Positions 14,993-22,627 are shown, counted from the first letter of the stretch. The stretch is 35,664 nt of DNA from Streptomyces sp. ISL-1 (GCF_018614585.1 NZ_JAGGOI010000044.1:1-35664); one strand, 5' to 3'. Numbers and translations are program-made. The notes: generated by a model from the letters alone, not told the origin.

Positions 14993-15520
14993 ATGCCCAT
15001 CCGACCGGAGAACAAGGACCGATACCCCGCCGACTGGCCGGAGATCTCCCTTGCTGCGAAAGAAGCCGCAGGATGGCGCTGCGCCTGCACCGGGCAGTGC
15101 GGCCGCGGCACCCATGAGGGCCGCTGCCCCAACCGGCACGGCCAGGCCGCCTACGGCACCGGCACGAAAGTCGTCCTGACCACCGCCCACCTCAACCACC
15201 AGCCCGAGGACGTGAGCGCGGACAACCTCGTCGCAATGTGCCAGGGCTGCCACCTTCATCACGACCGGGCCCATCACCTGGTCACCGCGGCGCTGACCCG
15301 CGCGGCCGAGCTGGCCGCCGCCGGCCAGCTCGCCCTCGAGGCAGTCGCCGACCTCGCCGTCCCGGCCGAGCCGGTCCTGCCGCCCGCACTCCCGGCCGCA
15401 CCCGCCCGCGTCGGCGACGTGCCGCTGCCCTGGTTCGCACCCACCGGCGACGCACCCGGCATTCCGGGCCCGGAACCGACCACCACAACCGAGCACGTGA
15501 ACTTGGAGGTTCACCCCTGA
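14993..15520 (+). CDS. HNH endonuclease-like protein
   Basis: A 175-residue protein with ATG 14993 behind GGAGGAATGACC. Cys-rich start (WRCACTGQCGRGTHEGRCPN) followed by the HNH signature: VVLTTAHLNHQPEDVSADNL, then VAMCQGCHLHHDRAHH, with H, N and H in place and CxxC zinc ligands. The Pro/Ala-rich C-terminus (AVPAEPVLPPALPAAPAR) is probably disordered. HNH proteins nick or cut DNA in phage packaging, homing or restriction. Its partner here is not evident. The next ATG overlaps its stop (TGATG). Confidence 0.85.
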   Translation: MPIRPENKDRYPADWPEISLAAKEAAGWRCACTGQCGRGTHEGRCPNRHGQAAYGTGTKVVLTTAHLNHQPEDVSADNLVAMCQGCHLHHDRAHHLVTAALTRAAELAAAGQLALEAVADLAVPAEPVLPPALPAAPARVGDVPLPWFAPTGDAPGIPGPEPTTTTEHVNLEVHP

Positions 15521-15762
15521 TGGCCCGCTTCACCGCCACGACCAAGCCCGTCCACGCAGACGGCAGCCACTGCACCCACAAGCGCACCTCCACCGGCAAA
15601 CCGCTGGAGGCCGGCTGCACCGGCCGCGACGGATTCGCCGCCAGCTGCACCGGCCCCGGCTGCTCCTGGAGCGAGCGCCACCACACCAAGACCGTCCTGG
15701 AGGACATGCGCGACCGGCACCTGCGCAGCCACCTGGCCCAGCCCGCCCCCGCCCCCGTCTGA
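15520..15762 (+). CDS. Small Cys/His-rich protein (80 aa)
   Basis: ATG 15520 overlaps the HNH stop. Sequence: MARFTATTKPVHADGSHCTH, TGKPLEAGCTGRDGFAASCT, GPGCSWSERHHTKTVLEDMR, DRHLRSHLAQPAPAPV. The spacing of Cys and His (CxxxxC, then HH and HLRSH) suggests a zinc finger. Family not recognised. It immediately precedes the clamp gene, 16 bases away. Confidence 0.65.
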   Translation: MARFTATTKPVHADGSHCTHKRTSTGKPLEAGCTGRDGFAASCTGPGCSWSERHHTKTVLEDMRDRHLRSHLAQPAPAPV

Positions 15763-15778
15763 GAAAGGACCGCACCTC

Positions 15779-16921
15779 ATGAAGCTCAGCCTCGAACTCG
15801 CCCCGTTCGCCGCCGCCGTCGCGGATGCCGCCCGCGCCCTGCCGGGCCGGCCGCCCGTTCCCGTACTCGCCGGACTCAAGCTGGAGGCCGCCGCCGGGCA
15901 GCTGACCGTCGCCGCGTTCGACTACGAGGTGTCCGCCCAGGCCACCCTCGCCGCTGACGTCGCCGACGCCGGCAGCGTGCTGGTCTCCGGACGCCTGCTC
16001 TCCGACATCACCCGCACCCTCAAGAGCAAGAACTCCGTCGACCTCGAACTGGACGGCACCCGGCTGGTCCTCACCTCCGGCGCCATCCGGTACACGCTGC
16101 ACACCCTGCCGCTGGAGGAGTACCCGAGCCTGCCCAAGCTCGGCGACGCCTCCGGCACGATCGCCGGCAGCGAACTCGCCGCCGCAGTCGCCCAGGTCGC
16201 CGTCGCCGCTGGCCGGGACGACACCCTGCCGGTACTGACCGGCGTCCAGATCGAGATCGCCGACGGCAAGCTCTCCCTCACGGCCACCGACCGCTACCGC
16301 TTCGCAGTACGCAGCATCGACTGGAACGTGTCCAGCGGCACCACGGACGGGCAGGCACTGGTGCCGGCGAAGGCCCTCCTGGACACGGCCAAGATGCTCG
16401 CCGGCGCCGACCAGGTCGACCTCACCCTCCCCAGCGACCAGGGCGTCCTCGGCATGGCCGGACCCGCCCGCAGCACCACGATGCGCGCCCTGGAAGGCCA
16501 GCTGCCCAACTACAAGGCGCTGTGGCCCACACCGGACGACTTCATCGCCAGCGCCGTCGTCGACAGCGAAGAGCTGACCGCAGCGGTCAAGCGCGTCGCC
16601 CTGGTCGCCGACCGCAGTACCCCCATCCAGCTCCACTTCACCCAGGACGCCCTGTCGCTGACCGCCGGCAGCAGCGACGACGCCCAGGCCTGCGACCGGA
16701 TCGACGCCACGTTCGACACCGCGACCGGCGCCCCGCTCACCATCGCCTTCAACCCCAGCTTCCTGCTCGACGGCCTCGGCGCCCTCAACGCCCCGTCCGT
16801 CAGCTTCCGCATCGTCTCCGCCGTCAAGCCCGCCCTCATCACCGGCGCCAACAACGACGGCAGCGGCGTCGGCGACGACTCGCTCAGCTACCTGCTCATG
16901 CCGGTCCGCCTCTCCAGCTGA
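15779..16921 (+). CDS. DNA polymerase III beta (sliding clamp) paralogue
   Basis: A 380-residue protein with the three-repeat DnaN fold. Recognisable parts are MKLSLELAPFAAAVADAARA, PVLAGLKLEA, LVSGRLLSDITRTL and TLPLEEYPSLP in domain 1; LPVLTGVQIEIADGKLSLTA, TDRYRFAVRSI and LVPAKALLDTAKML in domain 2; LEGQLPNYKALWP and IAFNPSFLLDGL in domain 3; and the canonical end SYLLMPVRLSS. The clamp encircles DNA and tethers polymerases and repair enzymes. A second copy among small accessory genes is unlike the chromosomal dnaA-dnaN-recF setting and suggests plasmid or phage origin. Ribosome site GAGAAAGGA before ATG 15779. Hairpin copy 6 follows. Confidence 0.93.
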   Translation: MKLSLELAPFAAAVADAARALPGRPPVPVLAGLKLEAAAGQLTVAAFDYEVSAQATLAADVADAGSVLVSGRLLSDITRTLKSKNSVDLELDGTRLVLTSGAIRYTLHTLPLEEYPSLPKLGDASGTIAGSELAAAVAQVAVAAGRDDTLPVLTGVQIEIADGKLSLTATDRYRFAVRSIDWNVSSGTTDGQALVPAKALLDTAKMLAGADQVDLTLPSDQGVLGMAGPARSTTMRALEGQLPNYKALWPTPDDFIASAVVDSEELTAAVKRVALVADRSTPIQLHFTQDALSLTAGSSDDAQACDRIDATFDTATGAPLTIAFNPSFLLDGLGALNAPSVSFRIVSAVKPALITGANNDGSGVGDDSLSYLLMPVRLSS

Positions 16922-16925
16922 CCCC

Positions 16926-16984
16926 GCCCCGGGGCGGCCGCCAGGTCGCCAAACCCGCTCAGCCGGCCGTCCCGGGCCTCCCAC
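16926..16984 (+). repeat. Intergenic hairpin element, copy 6
   Basis: Arms CCCCGGGGCGGCCG and CGGCCGTCCCGGG enclose CCAGGTCGCCAAACCCGCTC and AGC. It begins five bases after the clamp stop and ends 30 bases before GTG 17015. Confidence 0.8.
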
Positions 16985-17014
16985 CCCAACTCCGCCGAGA
17001 AGACAGGACCATCC

Positions 17015-17710
17015 GTGACCATCACCGTCCACGCGCAGACTGCCGATGCGGCCGCGCCCGCCCAACCCGCCTACGACCCGATGCCATCTATCCCGCGTCT
17101 GCTGACCGAGCTGGTGGCCGAAGAGTTCTGGACCGGCTACGCCACCGTCCGCGGCGACGCCGGCACCTTCCACCCCGACTACCTCGCCGACCGCAAGCGC
17201 ACCGCGCTGCTCCTGCGCGCCGTCATCGCCGACCTGGTCGCCCTCGTCGACCCGGCGAACACTCACCACGCCGCCCAGGCCGCGGCCGCCGCCAACGCCC
17301 TGCGCCGAGCCGACTGGCAGATGCTTCTGCCGGCCGAGGCCGCGCGCACCTGGCTGCGCGGGCAGTACGAGCGGCACACCGAGGACGACGATCCGCACCC
17401 GCCGAACTGCCTTGGCGGCTGCCGCGGATCGGGCTGGGTCATCGAGCCGGTCATCTGGCAGAACGACGGCGTCCCCGTCCATGCCGAACCCGTCACCTGC
17501 CTGCGCGGCGAGGAAGACGACCCGCACGCCGACGACTGCACCGGCTGCCGCGGCAGCGGCAAGAAGTACGACGCCGAGCACCGCGAGTACACCGTCTGCG
17601 GCGCATACACCCCGGACCCGGCATACGAGCCCGCCCCCCGGCCGGCCGCCTCCGACGACCCCTGGAGCAGCAGCCCGCCGGGCGGGTACGACGACGAGCC
17701 ACCGTTCTAG
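17015..17710 (+). CDS. Hypothetical protein with DnaJ-type zinc motifs
   Basis: A 231-residue protein from GTG 17015. After a helical N-terminal half (PRLLTELVAEEFWTGYATVR, LLLRAVIADLVALVDPANTH) it has two Cys/Gly clusters, NCLGGCRGSGWVIEP and DDCTGCRGSGKKYDAEHREY, the CxxCxGxG type of DnaJ zinc repeats, then a Pro-rich tail (DDPWSSSPPGGYDDEPPF). Two imperfect half-sites suggest one zinc centre. Function unknown. The stop codon TAG is made from the CTAG that the IS1182-family element duplicated, so the gene stays intact. Confidence 0.75.
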   Translation: MTITVHAQTADAAAPAQPAYDPMPSIPRLLTELVAEEFWTGYATVRGDAGTFHPDYLADRKRTALLLRAVIADLVALVDPANTHHAAQAAAAANALRRADWQMLLPAEAARTWLRGQYERHTEDDDPHPPNCLGGCRGSGWVIEPVIWQNDGVPVHAEPVTCLRGEEDDPHADDCTGCRGSGKKYDAEHREYTVCGAYTPDPAYEPAPRPAASDDPWSSSPPGGYDDEPPF

Positions 17711-19416
17711 AAGGCTGCTGAAAATCTCGGGTTCTGGCCCCGGCTCGGTGGAGTCGGGGCCACTCTTGTAGGCATGCAGGGGGAATGGGCTGGGGAGATG
17801 GTCGGGCCGGATGTGTGGGAAACGTGCCGGGAGTTGATTCCGGCCGGCAGTGTGTTCGCGTTTCTGGCCGAGCATCGCGAGGTGCTGTTCCCGCCGGGGA
17901 TGTTCGCGGACATGTATCCGTCGTCCAACGGTCGTCCGAGTCTGCCGCCGCAAGTGCTGGCCGCGACGGTGGTGCTGCAGAGCCTGCAGGGGCTGTCGGA
18001 CTTCGAGACCGTCCAGGAACTGCGGTGTGACCTGCGGTGGAAGGCCGCCTGCGGGCTCGGCCTGTACGACACCGCATTTGATCCGTCGCTGCTGACGTAC
18101 TTCAGGCGCCGCCTGCGTCACTCGGCCGATCCGATGCGGATCTTCACCAAGGTCAAGGAAGTCGTGGCCACGACCGGCGTGCTCAAGGGCAAGCAGCGGC
18201 GGGCGCTGGACTCCACCGTGCTCGATGACGCGGTGGCCACCCAGGACACCGTCACCCAGATCATCTCCGCCGTCCGCCGGGTGATCCGCGAGGTCCCCGG
18301 CGCCGAGGAGGTGGCCGCGGAGCACTGCCGGGCGCACGACTACGCCGACCCGGGCAAGCCGAGGATCGCCTGGGACGACAAGGCCGCCCGCGAGGCACTC
18401 GTTGATGCGCTGGTCACCGACGCCCATCTGCTGCTCGGGCACCTGCCCGAGCAGCAACTCGGTGAGAGGGCGGCGAACGCGGTCGGTCTGCTGGCCCTGG
18501 TGGGCGGGCAGGATGTCGAGCCTGCTGACGACTCCGACGGGCGCGATGGCCGCTGGCGGATCGCGAAGCGCACGGTGGCGGACCGGACGGTGTCCACCGT
18601 CGATCCCGATGCGCGGCACATCCACAAGAACCGCACCCGACACCAGGACGGTTTCAAAGGGCATGCGTCCTTCGAGCCGGAAACCGGCCTGTTCACCGCG
18701 GTTGCCCTGACCGGCGGCTATGGTCCGGGCAACCACGAGGCGGCCGTCGCCGCCTGTCTGCTGGACGGGGAGGACGGTGAGTTAACCGTGCTCGGCGACT
18801 CCGCCTATGGCACCGGCGACCTGCGGATGCGCCTCGAAGCCGACGGCCACACTCTGGTGATCAAACCGCCACCGTTGCGGCAGGCCGTTCCCGGCGGCTT
18901 CACCATCGACGACTTCCGCATCGATCCGGTCGGCGGCACCGCGACCTGCCCGGCCGGACACACCGCCAACATCGGCCAGGCCAAAGCGGACGGCGCCCGC
19001 ACCACCCAGTTCAAGCGCATCTGCGCCGACTGCCCCCTCCGACAGCGTTGCACCACCTCCAAGACCGGACGCACCCTCAATGTCCATCCCCAGCACGAGC
19101 TGCTGGCCGCCGCCCGGGCACAGGCCGCCACCGATCCTGCCTGGCAGGACGAATACCGCCGATGGCGGCCCCCGGTCGAACGCGCCATCGCCTGGCTGGT
19201 CAGCAAAGGCAACCGGCGGGTCCCGCACCGAGGCGTGATCGCCAACAACATCTGGCTCCACCACCGCGCCGCCGCCCTCAACCTCCGCCGACTGATCAAC
19301 CTCGGACTCACCCGGGCCAACGACACCTGGCGCCTCACCCACGCCACTGCATAGGCAAGAAGGGCTGCCCGGCCTCAAGACCGGACAGCCCCCAAAACAA
19401 GATTTTCAGCAGCCTT
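17711..19416 (+). mobile_element. IS1182-family insertion sequence
   Basis: Terminal inverted repeats AAGGCTGCTGAAAATCT at 17711-17727 and its complement ending at 19416 bracket a single transposase gene. CTAG directly flanks both ends (17707-17710 and 19417-19420), a 4-bp target duplication. The element appears complete and recent, since repeats and frame are undamaged. Removing it restores TTCTAGACGCCC in the cassette. Confidence 0.93.
17774..19354 (+). CDS. IS1182-family transposase
   Basis: A 526-residue DDE transposase. N-terminal DUF772-type region: FAFLAEHREVLFPPGMFADM, RPSLPPQVLAATVVLQSLQG, LSDFETVQELRCDLRWKAAC, DPSLLTYFRRRLR. The acidic core includes LDSTVLDDAV and LTVLGDSAYGTGDLR, and the C-terminal zinc region CADCPLRQRCTTSK is followed by WQDEYRRWRPPVERAIAWLV. 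Length is normal for the family. It carries its own ATG inside the element, 63 bases from the left end. Confidence 0.95.
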   Translation: MQGEWAGEMVGPDVWETCRELIPAGSVFAFLAEHREVLFPPGMFADMYPSSNGRPSLPPQVLAATVVLQSLQGLSDFETVQELRCDLRWKAACGLGLYDTAFDPSLLTYFRRRLRHSADPMRIFTKVKEVVATTGVLKGKQRRALDSTVLDDAVATQDTVTQIISAVRRVIREVPGAEEVAAEHCRAHDYADPGKPRIAWDDKAAREALVDALVTDAHLLLGHLPEQQLGERAANAVGLLALVGGQDVEPADDSDGRDGRWRIAKRTVADRTVSTVDPDARHIHKNRTRHQDGFKGHASFEPETGLFTAVALTGGYGPGNHEAAVAACLLDGEDGELTVLGDSAYGTGDLRMRLEADGHTLVIKPPPLRQAVPGGFTIDDFRIDPVGGTATCPAGHTANIGQAKADGARTTQFKRICADCPLRQRCTTSKTGRTLNVHPQHELLAAARAQAATDPAWQDEYRRWRPPVERAIAWLVSKGNRRVPHRGVIANNIWLHHRAAALNLRRLINLGLTRANDTWRLTHATA

Positions 19417-19447
19417 CTAGACGCCCGCTCCCACCGAGGACCCGCTG

Positions 19448-19473
19448 CCGGGCCGGCCACCGCGCCGGCCCGG
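19448..19473 (+). other. GC hairpin upstream of the gene at 19494
   Basis: CCGGGCCGGC and GCCGGCCCGG form a perfect 10-bp stem with a 6-base loop (CACCGC), ending 20 bases before the start codon. It resembles the stem of the cassette's intergenic hairpins but has no GCCAGGTCGCCA loop. Confidence 0.5.
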
Positions 19474-19493
19474 CCCCCGACCCGGAGAGAGCA

Positions 19494-20617
19494 ATGGCCC
19501 TCCAGCCCCGCACTGTGTACGTCGTCAGCTGCGACGGCTGCGGCACCACGTACTACGCCGCCGGCCCCGAAGACGACTACGAACTCACCCTGCCCAGCAG
19601 CGAACTCGACCCTGCCTGGGCCCGGCAGATGACTTCTCAGGGCTGGATCGCCAGCGCCCGGCACCTGTGCCCCACATGCGTGACCGCGCTGGGCGACGCC
19701 TTCATCGAACGACTGGAGCTGGAGCGCACCCACCTCCCGCTCTTCGACCTCCCCATCGAACTGCCTGGCCTGGCACCGGCCGGAGAAACGGACCCCGACA
19801 TGACCGAGCAGCGCCTGCGCGAGCTGCACGCCACGGCCCTCGAAACCCACACCGACCGCATCACCGACGGCCCCAGCGCGGCCGCCGTCCTGCGCTCCCT
19901 GCCGGCCCAGGCCCCCGGCCCGGACCGGCCCAAGACCGTCTGCCTATGCGGCTCCACCCGCTTCTGGGCCGAGCTCGCCGAGGCCAACCTGCGCGAGACC
20001 GCGGCCGGCCACATCGTCCTCGCCCCCGGCTGCGACATGAAGCAGACACACCCGCTGTGGGCCGACGCCCAGCGCGCCGAAGAACTGAAGCAGCAGCTGG
20101 ACGAACTGCACCGATGGAAAATCCGGGCCTGCGACGAGGTCCTGGTCGTCACCCCGGCGGCTACATCGGCGACTCCACCCGCGCCGAAATCGCCTACGCC
20201 CACAACCTCGGCCGGCCCATCCGCTACACCGACCCGCTCGGCCACGCCGTCGTCCTCACCCGGCCAGGGCTCCCGCCGGTCCGGATCGGCCCGTGCGAGA
20301 AGGAGCACCAGGCCGAACAGATCGCCGCCGGCCTGCGCGCCCAGATGCACAACACCGAGCACGTGGAAGGAACCGTCGTCGACGTCGGCGACTACCGCCC
20401 CGAGCTCGAGCACCTCGACCCGCGCGTACCCGCCGAGCCGTACGCGCTCGCCGAAGCGATGGACGACAACCAGGACGGCGACGGCACCGGCCACAACTTC
20501 CCCGACCTGCACGCCCGGCTGGTCGCCCAGGAAGGCCCCACACGCGCGTACGAAGTGTGGGGACAGGCCTGCAAGGCGTACGACGCTCTCCATCACGACC
20601 CCGGCGAAGACGACTGA
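19494..20617 (+). pseudogene. Nucleoside 2-deoxyribosyltransferase-like protein, frameshifted
   Basis: ATG 19494 after GGAGAGA. An N-terminal Cys domain (VVSCDGCGTTYYAAGPEDDY, HLCPTCVTALGDAF) precedes a Rossmann-like part: KTVCLCGSTRFWAELAEANL, HIVLAPGCDMKQTHPLWADA, LHRWKIRACDEVLVVTP. At the C run near 20152-20157 the coding signal changes frame and continues GGYIGDSTRAEIAYAHNLGR, PIRYTDP, then a C-terminal domain ending at 20617 (AYEVWGQACKAYDALHHDPG). One restored base gives VVTPGGYIGDSTRAEI, the usual motif of the DUF4406/deoxyribosyltransferase-like group (nucleotide salvage or base exchange). Decay or a sequencing indel; the second half has no start of its own. Confidence 0.75.
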
Positions 20618-20888
20618 TCACTGACATCGACGGGGCAGCCGCCGGCGGCCGAAGTGCAGTGAGCGTCACGCCCGCTGTGCACTCTCCTGGGCACAACGGT
20701 CGGCACCGTCTCGGCAGGCTCGGGTCAGCGGCCGCAGTCACGGGGGATCGGCTGCTCGGGTCAGTGGACCGCCGGCTCGGCCTCGGCGGCGGGGTCGGCG
20801 CTCATCGTCCGGCCAGCTTCCGCGCCTGAACATTCCCGGCGACGAACGCAGGCCAGGGCAAGACTCCAGTCAAATGAAGACTGATGGA
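20618..20888. other. Intergenic, no gene seen
   Basis: I find no frame with convincing codon choice and start site here. The region leads into promoter copy 2. Short minus-strand frames across it are not supported by ribosome sites. Confidence 0.4.
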
Positions 20889-20937
20889 ATGCATACTATG
20901 GACATGCATAATTGGAGTCTGCATTATGGAGGTGTCG
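20889..20937 (+). promoter_or_regulatory. Promoter/operator, copy 2
   Basis: TGGACA at 20899-20904, a 17-base spacer and CATTAT at 20922-20927. The 49 bases match the site at 7139-7187 at about 40 positions with identical spacing. ATGCATA occurs at 20889 and 20904 and TGCATTA at 20920, giving repeats every 15-16 bases. It lies about 140 bases upstream of the small gene at 21074. Confidence 0.7.
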
Positions 20938-21073
20938 GGGGAGGGAAGAGCCCTGGCTTCTCCGAGGTCCGGACCGTGGGTGCGGACCTGACCTGACCAC
21001 GTACGGCACGCCGCCCACTTGTGGGCGCTGGCAAGCGGCTCGGGATCGTCCCGGCCCGTCAAAAGGAGTCGTC

Positions 21074-21241
21074 ATGGCAAGCGAGGTGGCGACCAACCCG
21101 CCCAAGGGCGAGTGCAAGCAGTGCTGGTATCACGCCTACGCCAGCCGTGAGGCGCACGCGGGGCTCGCGCCCCGCGAGGACTGCCCGCAGTGCGTGGATC
21201 ACATGGTCCACGGCCACCCCGACCACATGATCGTCAGGTGA
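21074..21241 (+). CDS. Small Cys/His-rich plasmid-type protein (55 aa)
   Basis: ATG 21074 behind AAAAGGAG. Sequence: MASEVATNPPKGECKQCWYH, AYASREAHAGLAPREDCPQC, VDHMVHGHPDHMIVR. CxxCWYH and CxxCVDH form a compact zinc-ribbon pattern. It resembles short proteins often annotated on Streptomyces plasmids and integrative elements (pRL2-8-like), a resemblance from memory that should be checked. It is the first gene behind promoter copy 2, so it probably shares control with the main cassette. Confidence 0.75.
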   Translation: MASEVATNPPKGECKQCWYHAYASREAHAGLAPREDCPQCVDHMVHGHPDHMIVR

Positions 21242-21269
21242 GCGCGGTGACGCGGGAGAGGGCCGGCTG

Positions 21270-21470
21270 GTGGCAGAGGTCCGGCGGTTGGTCGCGTTAG
21301 GGCTGGCGGTCGGCGTGTTCCACGCGGACGTGGTGATCGCGTGGGTCAAGGACCGCCGCAACCCGGACCGGCAGGGCACCGCGGTGAAGACCGCTCTCGG
21401 CCGGTGGGTCATCGACGACGGGGGCATGGACACCCGGGGCCCCTTGCCACACTTGCCTTCTCTGAACTAA
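21270..21470 (+). CDS. Small hypothetical protein (66 aa)
   Basis: GTG 21270 with GGAGAGGG upstream. Sequence: MAEVRRLVALGLAVGVFHAD, VVIAWVKDRRNPDRQGTAVK, TALGRWVIDDGGMDTRG. The last dozen residues (PLPHLPSLN) look less coding-like, and the frame may run into a junction near 21430, so the gene could be 3'-truncated. Function unknown. It follows the 55-residue gene by 28 bases and is probably co-transcribed. Confidence 0.5.
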   Translation: MAEVRRLVALGLAVGVFHADVVIAWVKDRRNPDRQGTAVKTALGRWVIDDGGMDTRGPLPHLPSLN

Positions 21471-21497
21471 CGGATTCCTTGAGGATCGCGGTCGCGC

Positions 21498-21650
21498 ATG
21501 GCCGGGACCGGTGCAGCGCCTGCTGCGAAGCGCCGCTGGGACGCTGACGCGATCCACGTCGTCCGCATCGGCGCGAAGAATACGGCTCCGGCCTGTGCTG
21601 AGGGGGCGTCGGATGCGCCAGCGGACCCCGTTAAAACCAGGTGGGGTTAA
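21498..21650 (+). CDS. Possible small protein (50 aa)
   Basis: ATG 21498 opens MAGTGAAPAAKRRWDADAIH, VVRIGAKNTAPACAEGASDA, PADPVKTRWG. Codon choice is Streptomyces-like at first. The C-terminal part overlaps the start of lower-GC DNA. No ribosome site stands out. It may be a fragment rather than a gene. Confidence 0.25.
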   Translation: MAGTGAAPAAKRRWDADAIHVVRIGAKNTAPACAEGASDAPADPVKTRWG

Positions 21651-21721
21651 CAGTGAGTCGCCCCGTGGAACAACCACCTGATCGGCACCTACCTCTGGAC
21701 GGCAGTGAAGGGTATCAACAC

Positions 21722-22483
21722 ATGGCGCAAACACCAGAAAAATCAAAAGGTGAAGACAAAAAGAACACGACGATCGATTGGTTAACCTTGGGCGTGGCAT
21801 TCGTCGCCGCAGCAGCGTCAATCGGCTTCGGCATCGCGACGCTGTTCCAGGAAGGCGAGAAAGAAGCCAATGGGCGATACTCGGATTTCGTGGACAAAAT
21901 TGGCTCCACAAGTCCAGATGTCCGTATGGGGGGAATCTATACCCTAGAGGAACTCAACAAGGAAAGCGAAATCGATCAGCGCCAGATGATGGAGATCTTG
22001 ACCTCCTTCATTCGCGGACAGTCGCCAAGACCACCCAAGTTGGTCAAATCAAAGAAGAAAGCCAGCGAGTATTGCTACGGACTGAAAGCACCGAAAAATG
22101 ATGTCGCGACAGCCATGAGAGTGCTTGCCAGGAGCGAGATCCAGGCTGACGAGAGCCCAGACCTGAGTAACGCCGAGCTCACACGCCTAGACCTACCCGA
22201 GCAGGCAAAGCTACCCAATGTGGACTTCACCTCCACGGATCTCAGATGCTCAAGTCTTCGCGGAGTCAACTTGGAGACTGCCGATTTGAGCGGGACGTGG
22301 CTGACGTGGGCAGACCTGACGGACGCCAATCTCAGCCACGCGAAAAACCTAGATCAAGCCTTTTGGCGTCACACGACATGCCCAGACGGAACCAAGAGCC
22401 GCAAGAATGAAAAGGACATTGAAACATGCATCGGCCATTTGGCCACAGTGAAGACGCAATCACCGACACCGAGCGGCGGGTGA
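21722..22483 (+). CDS. Membrane-anchored pentapeptide-repeat protein, paralogue 2
   Basis: From ATG 21722 (MAQTPEKSKGEDKKNTTIDW) the protein has one transmembrane helix (LTLGVAFVAAAASIGFGIAT), a linker with SPDVRMGGIYTLEELNKES and IDQRQMMEILTSFIRG, and a short pentapeptide domain (VDFTSTDLRCSSLRGVNLET, ADLSGTWLTWADLTDANLSH), 253 residues. GTG starts at 21641 and 21653 would extend it by 27 or 23 residues. The linker matches the protein at 4117-5244 (DVRxGGIYxL, DQR, FxR). Base composition is clearly less GC-rich than the neighbours, with many A-ending codons, so it was probably acquired from outside the genus. It lies convergent to the recombinase operon. Role unknown. Confidence 0.85.
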   Translation: MAQTPEKSKGEDKKNTTIDWLTLGVAFVAAAASIGFGIATLFQEGEKEANGRYSDFVDKIGSTSPDVRMGGIYTLEELNKESEIDQRQMMEILTSFIRGQSPRPPKLVKSKKKASEYCYGLKAPKNDVATAMRVLARSEIQADESPDLSNAELTRLDLPEQAKLPNVDFTSTDLRCSSLRGVNLETADLSGTWLTWADLTDANLSHAKNLDQAFWRHTTCPDGTKSRKNEKDIETCIGHLATVKTQSPTPSGG

Positions 22484-22627
22484 ATCTTCCGCTTCGTTTT
22501 CATTAGGTGTCGCCTGCGCTGTGCGGTCACGGCCCGTACTTTCCCCTCCGCGCGAAGAAGTCTGGGGCCGAATCCGCCATGTCAGATACTTCCTTCTGGG
22601 ACACGCTCCCGAATGAGCAGCGTTCGG

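Noticed and set aside
15530..18736. 1068-residue minus-strand open frame
   Set aside because: It lies antisense to the HNH-linked small gene, the clamp gene, the zinc-motif gene and part of the IS1182-family transposase, all with recognisable families on the plus strand. Its composition is the Gly/Val/Arg-rich pattern of a high-GC shadow frame.
20802..21062. 86-residue minus-strand frame over promoter copy 2
   Set aside because: It reads through the conserved promoter/operator, has no ribosome site and has poor codon choice.
22484..22627. Possible tnpC gene after the large recombinase
   Set aside because: Only a 17-residue frame is present; no HTH or coiled coil is seen.
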